This document shows, piece by piece, positions 60,825-64,000 of a stretch of 64,000 nucleotides of DNA. The notes under the pieces were generated by a model. The model did not search any database. It saw only the letters and a program-made list of their open reading frames with translations, and was not told the origin of the DNA. Source of the DNA: Halorussus sp. MSC15.2 (GTDB lineage: Archaea; Halobacteriota; Halobacteria; Halobacteriales; Haladaptataceae); assembly GCF_010747475.1 (NCBI RefSeq), contig NZ_VSLZ01000002.1, forward strand, positions 186,001-250,000. Direction: 5' to 3'. The translations under genes and the position numbers were made by a program. Position 1 is the stretch's first letter. Each line of letters opens with the position of its first letter.

Positions 60825-60878
60825 CGGCCCGGCCCACAGACACTCCCGTCTCGGCGCGCAACGTCCACCGGACTCAGC

Positions 60879-61331
60879 ATGACACGGACACGTAGCTACT
60901 CCGACGCAGAGCGCCCGGAGCGGACCGAACGGACGCCGAGCGTGACGGACTCGGTCCGGCGGTTCGGCTTCGTCCACGCGTTCGCCGGACTCGCGGGTCT
61001 CGTCGGTCCGGCGGTCGAGGGGAACGACGACGGACTCGTCAACACGGAGCCGGGACTGTTCCTCGGCGTCGTCGCTGTCAACGGTCCCCACGCGCTGTTC
61101 CACCTCCTGTGGGGACTGCTGGGCCTGAGCGCCAGTCGCGACGAGGGGTCGGCCCGGAGACACGCCCTACTGAGCGCCGTCGTCTTCGCGACGCTGGCCG
61201 CCGTCGGCTGGCGGCGATTCGGCTTCGAGCGAGGCGTCCACCGCATCGGCGTCTTCGCCGTCGATGGCTGGGGGAACCTCGGTCACGCCATCGTCTCCGT
61301 GCTCGGTCTGCGCACCGCGATGCGGTCGTGA
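60879..61331 (+). CDS. DUF4383-like membrane protein
   Basis: 150 residues with about four hydrophobic stretches (GFVHAFAGLAGLVGPAVEGN; GLFLGVVAVNGPHALFHLLW; ALLSAVVFATLAAVGWRRFG; GNLGHAIVSVLGLRTAM). The NGPHALFHLLWGLLGL pattern matches the small DUF4383 membrane family. Function unknown. Confidence 0.8.
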   Translation: MTRTRSYSDAERPERTERTPSVTDSVRRFGFVHAFAGLAGLVGPAVEGNDDGLVNTEPGLFLGVVAVNGPHALFHLLWGLLGLSASRDEGSARRHALLSAVVFATLAAVGWRRFGFERGVHRIGVFAVDGWGNLGHAIVSVLGLRTAMRS

Positions 61332-61457
61332 GACCCGTTCAGGGGTCACGCCCGTCTCCAGACCCTCCTTATCCCGCCGTTATCGACGTCACTCGCCGAC
61401 TATACCTGATAGTTAGATTATAACAAAGCCGTTTCCGGCCGTCCGATAGACCGACCT

Positions 61458-63034
61458 ATGGTCTCCCCCACAGACGTGGACGACGACAGGCGACGGTTGC
61501 TGGCGGGCGTCGGCGTCGCGGCGTTCGGCGACGTCTCACTCGGCGAGCGAGGCGGGGACGGCGACGGACGCGGCGGCAGTGAACGGAACGGCGACTCGGA
61601 CGACGATACCGGCGAGCGGTCCGGCGTCCACCCCGACTGGCGGACCCGCGGGTTCGACGCCGGAAACACGAGCTACAACCACGCGACGACCGGTCCGACC
61701 GAGCGGGGTCTCCCGACGTGGCACTTCTGGGAGTTCACGACCGGCCCGGTGGTCGCCGACGGTACCGTCTACGTCGGCGGCCGTGGCGGATGGGGCGACG
61801 ACCGGACCAGCGACGGTGTCTACGCGGTGGACCCCGAGACCGGCGAACGGAAGTGGGAAGCGACGTTCGAGGACGCGTCGTTCGGGCGACCCACGGTCTT
61901 CGGCGGGACCGTCTACGCCTTCGGGTCCGAGGACGTGCTGTACGCGCTCGACGCGGCGACCGGCGAGGAGCGCTGGCGCTACGCCGACGCGGCGAACGTC
62001 GGAACCCCGGTGGTCGCCGACGGAACGGTCTTCCTCGGCGGCCGCGAGCGGTTGGTCGCACTCGACGCCGAGACGGGCGCGCACCGGTGGGAGTACGGCA
62101 CCACCGACGGAATCGCGTACTCACCGGCGGTCCGTCGGGGACGCGTGTTCGCCAGCGAGGGCACGTGGCGCACCTCGGAACACCGACTCCACGCCTTCGA
62201 CGCCGCGACCGGCGAGCGACGCTGGACGTACGAGTATCCGGACGACTGCGAGTTCGTCAGAACCGCGCCGACAGTGGGCGAGGGGACGGTCTTCGTCGGC
62301 GGCGGGTCCCACGACATCGACAAGGGTCTGGGCCGGGTCGTCGCGTTGGACGCGAACACCGGCGAGGTGGCGTGGTCGTGGGTCGGAGACGAACCCATGA
62401 ACCAGACGATGGCATTGGCTCACGACACCCTGTACGTCCCCACGAAGGGCGCGTTCACGGCGCTCGACGCGACGACCGGCGAGGAGCGCTGGCAGTTCGC
62501 CGTCGATTCCGCAGACCGGAATCCGATGGCCCGCATCGACCGATTCTCACCCCCGGCGGTTGTCGGCGACACCGTGTACGTCGGCGGATACGACGCCGCG
62601 GTCTACGCGCTCGACGCCCGCGCGGGGACCTGTCGCTGGCGGTACGCCCTCGGCGAGACGTCGCGCGCGAGTTCCCAACCGGCGGTCGTCGATGGGACCG
62701 TGTACGTGGCCTGCGACCACCTCTACGCCTTTTCGGAGACCGGGGACGCGAGCGTGGAGGCGAACTTCGTCTTCGAGAACACGGGACCCGGTCCCGAACA
62801 CGAGATTCGCGTCGGCAGGCGAGTCACGTTCTGGGGGCGACTCACCACGGGCCGATAGCCCGCTACGAGTGGGACTTCACGGGTGACGGGACTGCGGACG
62901 CGACCGGGCAGTTCGCCAACCACACCTACGAGGAGTCGGGGAAGAAAAGGGCGACGTTGCGGGCGGTCGGTGCGGACGGCCGCACCGACACGATGACTCG
63001 CGCGGTTCGCGTCAGACCGACGCTGGACGCGTAG
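61458..63034 (+). pseudogene. PQQ-repeat beta-propeller protein with PKD tail, frameshifted
   Basis: From the ATG at 61458 a 466-residue propeller is read, with an arginine-rich, Tat-like start (DDDRRRLLAGVGVAAFG) and repeats of ALDAATGEERW type. The frame ends at 62858 just after GPGPEHEIRVGRRVTFWG. The following PKD-like domain (ARYEWDFTGDGTADATGQFA ... GKKRATLRAVGADG) lies in another frame and ends at 63034. So propeller and PKD were one gene; a shift between about 62830 and 62870 parts them. The propeller itself may still be made and exported; sequencing error is possible. Confidence 0.82.
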
Positions 63035-63040
63035 TCGTCG

Positions 63041-64000
63041 CTACAGCGAGTCCCACGCCTTCAGCGCGCGGGGCCACGACGTGAGGTCGGCAATCCAGCG
63101 CGCGGCCACGGCCTTCTTCAGGAACTTCGCGGGGTAGGAGTTGAACGTCCGAATCGGGACCGAATCGACGTCGTGGGCGACCGCGGTCTCGCCGACCGAG
63201 ATGAGCGTCCCCTTGTCGTCGTAGGTCCACGTCTTCAGCGGTTGGTCGTTGATGGCGCGGGCGATGTTCTGGCCCGCCACCTCGGCGGCCTGCCACGCCG
63301 CCTGCGCGGTCGGCGGTGCGGGGTCCTCGCCTTGGTCGATGATGGCCGAGTCGCCGATGGCGAAGACGCTCTCGTCGCTGGTCTGGAAGTTTGACTCCGT
63401 GGTGACGCGGTTGTGCTCGTTGTCGAGTTCGGTGCCGTCGAGCGCGTCCTGTCCGGTGATACCGCCGGTCCAGACGAACACGTCGTAGTCGAGGGGGTCG
63501 CCCTCGTCGAACTCGATGGCGTCCTCGGTGGCCTCCGTGATGGGGTCGTCGGTCAGGATTTCGACGTCGGCCTCTTCGAGGTGTCGCCGGACCGTCCCCT
63601 GAAGTTCGGAGTCCTGTCCGGGCATGATTTCTTCGAGCGCTTCCACGAGGTAGATGTCGATGGGCGCGCGGTGTTCGTCGCGGTACTCCGCGACCTCGCC
63701 CGCGCTCTGGATACCCGACAGGCCAGCGCCGCCGATGACGACCGTCGCGGGGTCGTTGCGCGAGGCCTGCGAGGCCGCCCGCTCGACTTGGTCGTGAATC
63801 TCGTGGGCGTCGTCGAGGTTCTTGAGCGTCAGCGCGTTCTCCTCCATCCCGGGGATGCCGTAGTAGGCGGTCTGGCTCCCGAGCGCGACGAGCAGGTAGT
63901 CGTACTCGACCGAGTCCTCGCCGTCGAGTTCGACTGTCTGGTCGTCGGTATCGACGCTCTCGACTCGCGCCTGCACGAACTCCGTGCTCGGGCTAGCGAT
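63041..64000 (-). CDS. NADH dehydrogenase-like FAD oxidoreductase, partial
   Basis: The frame is open past the window end, so the N-terminus (FAD-binding GxGxxG) is missing; about 320 residues are visible. The NAD-binding motif VVIGGAGLSGIQSAGEVAEY, then YDVFVWTGGITGQDAL and the FAD-phosphate motif SVFAIGDSAIIDQ followed by PTAQAAWQAAEVAGQNIARA identify a type II NADH dehydrogenase. It oxidises NADH and passes electrons to quinone at the inner face of the membrane. Sits just after the frameshifted propeller gene on the opposite strand. Confidence 0.9.
   Translation of the reverse strand: MASPSTEFVQARVESVDTDDQTVELDGEDSVEYDYLLVALGSQTAYYGIPGMEENALTLKNLDDAHEIHDQVERAASQASRNDPATVVIGGAGLSGIQSAGEVAEYRDEHRAPIDIYLVEALEEIMPGQDSELQGTVRRHLEEADVEILTDDPITEATEDAIEFDEGDPLDYDVFVWTGGITGQDALDGTELDNEHNRVTTESNFQTSDESVFAIGDSAIIDQGEDPAPPTAQAAWQAAEVAGQNIARAINDQPLKTWTYDDKGTLISVGETAVAHDVDSVPIRTFNSYPAKFLKKAVAARWIADLTSWPRALKAWDSL

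Noticed and set aside
1-64000. CRISPR array or cas genes
   Set aside because: No regularly spaced direct repeats of 25-40 bases and no Cas protein motifs were seen.

Overview
The window reads as chromosomal DNA of a halophilic archaeon (class Halobacteria). GC is high over most of its length, proteins are strongly acidic, and neighbouring genes often overlap at ATGA or GTGA. It carries archaeal markers such as aIF1A, S3Ae, KEOPS Pcc1, a J/JAMM protease and a PilB/PilC pilus cluster. No rRNA and no CRISPR array were seen; there is one tRNA.

Layout. (1) 1-5444: a peptide-type ABC importer (binding protein, two permeases, two ATPases); the binding protein is cut by the window edge. (2) 5534-8260: seven small, mostly membrane-anchored proteins of unknown role. 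(3) 8618-18165: a seven-gene type IV pilus assembly operon (a giant PilB-type ATPase with a novel-looking triple repeat, a PilC/TadC-type platform protein, five single-pass pilin-like proteins), followed on the opposite strand by a 602-residue pilin-like surface protein. (4) 20286-21340: HalOD1, a small membrane protein, and translation factor aIF1A. (5) 21568-23490: a visibly AT-richer island with a Tat-exported protein, a 5'-truncated HEXXH metalloprotease-like fragment and a lipoprotein.

(6) 23697-48693: a 25-kb integrative element. It is bounded by a 15-bp direct repeat whose right copy is the 3' end of an intact tRNA-Ala(GGC); a tyrosine integrase lies next to the left copy. Its parts are: a leftward control operon (zinc ribbon, PadR-like regulator, two more zinc ribbons, frameshifted J-domain protein, integrase) with three operator-like repeats; a mosaic of accessory genes (serine recombinase, HNH nuclease, lipoprotein, wHTH, AbrB-like); a rightward run of about 21 tightly coupled genes (29787-42713) holding two exported surface proteins (511 and 996 aa), many small membrane proteins and one P-loop ATPase; a cargo phosphotransferase; a non-coding zone with several perfect hairpins; and a leftward seven-gene operon (zinc-ribbon proteins, nuclease-like, DUF488, and a 619-aa possible replication protein). 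The combination suggests an element that moves between cells in a membrane vesicle or pleolipovirus-like particle. This is the most interesting system in the window.

(7) 48681-64000: ordinary chromosome. It holds tRNA-Ala, the rps15 / RecJ-like / pcc1 / rps3ae operon, a halocyanin-like protein, a CDP-alcohol phosphatidyltransferase, a HEAT-repeat protein, a lamin-tail/phospholipase-D protein, an S1-OB-DHH nuclease, a GNAT acetyltransferase, a JAMM protease, an FAD synthase-like nucleotidyltransferase, a PQQ-propeller gene with a frameshift before its PKD domain, and part of an NADH dehydrogenase-like flavoprotein.
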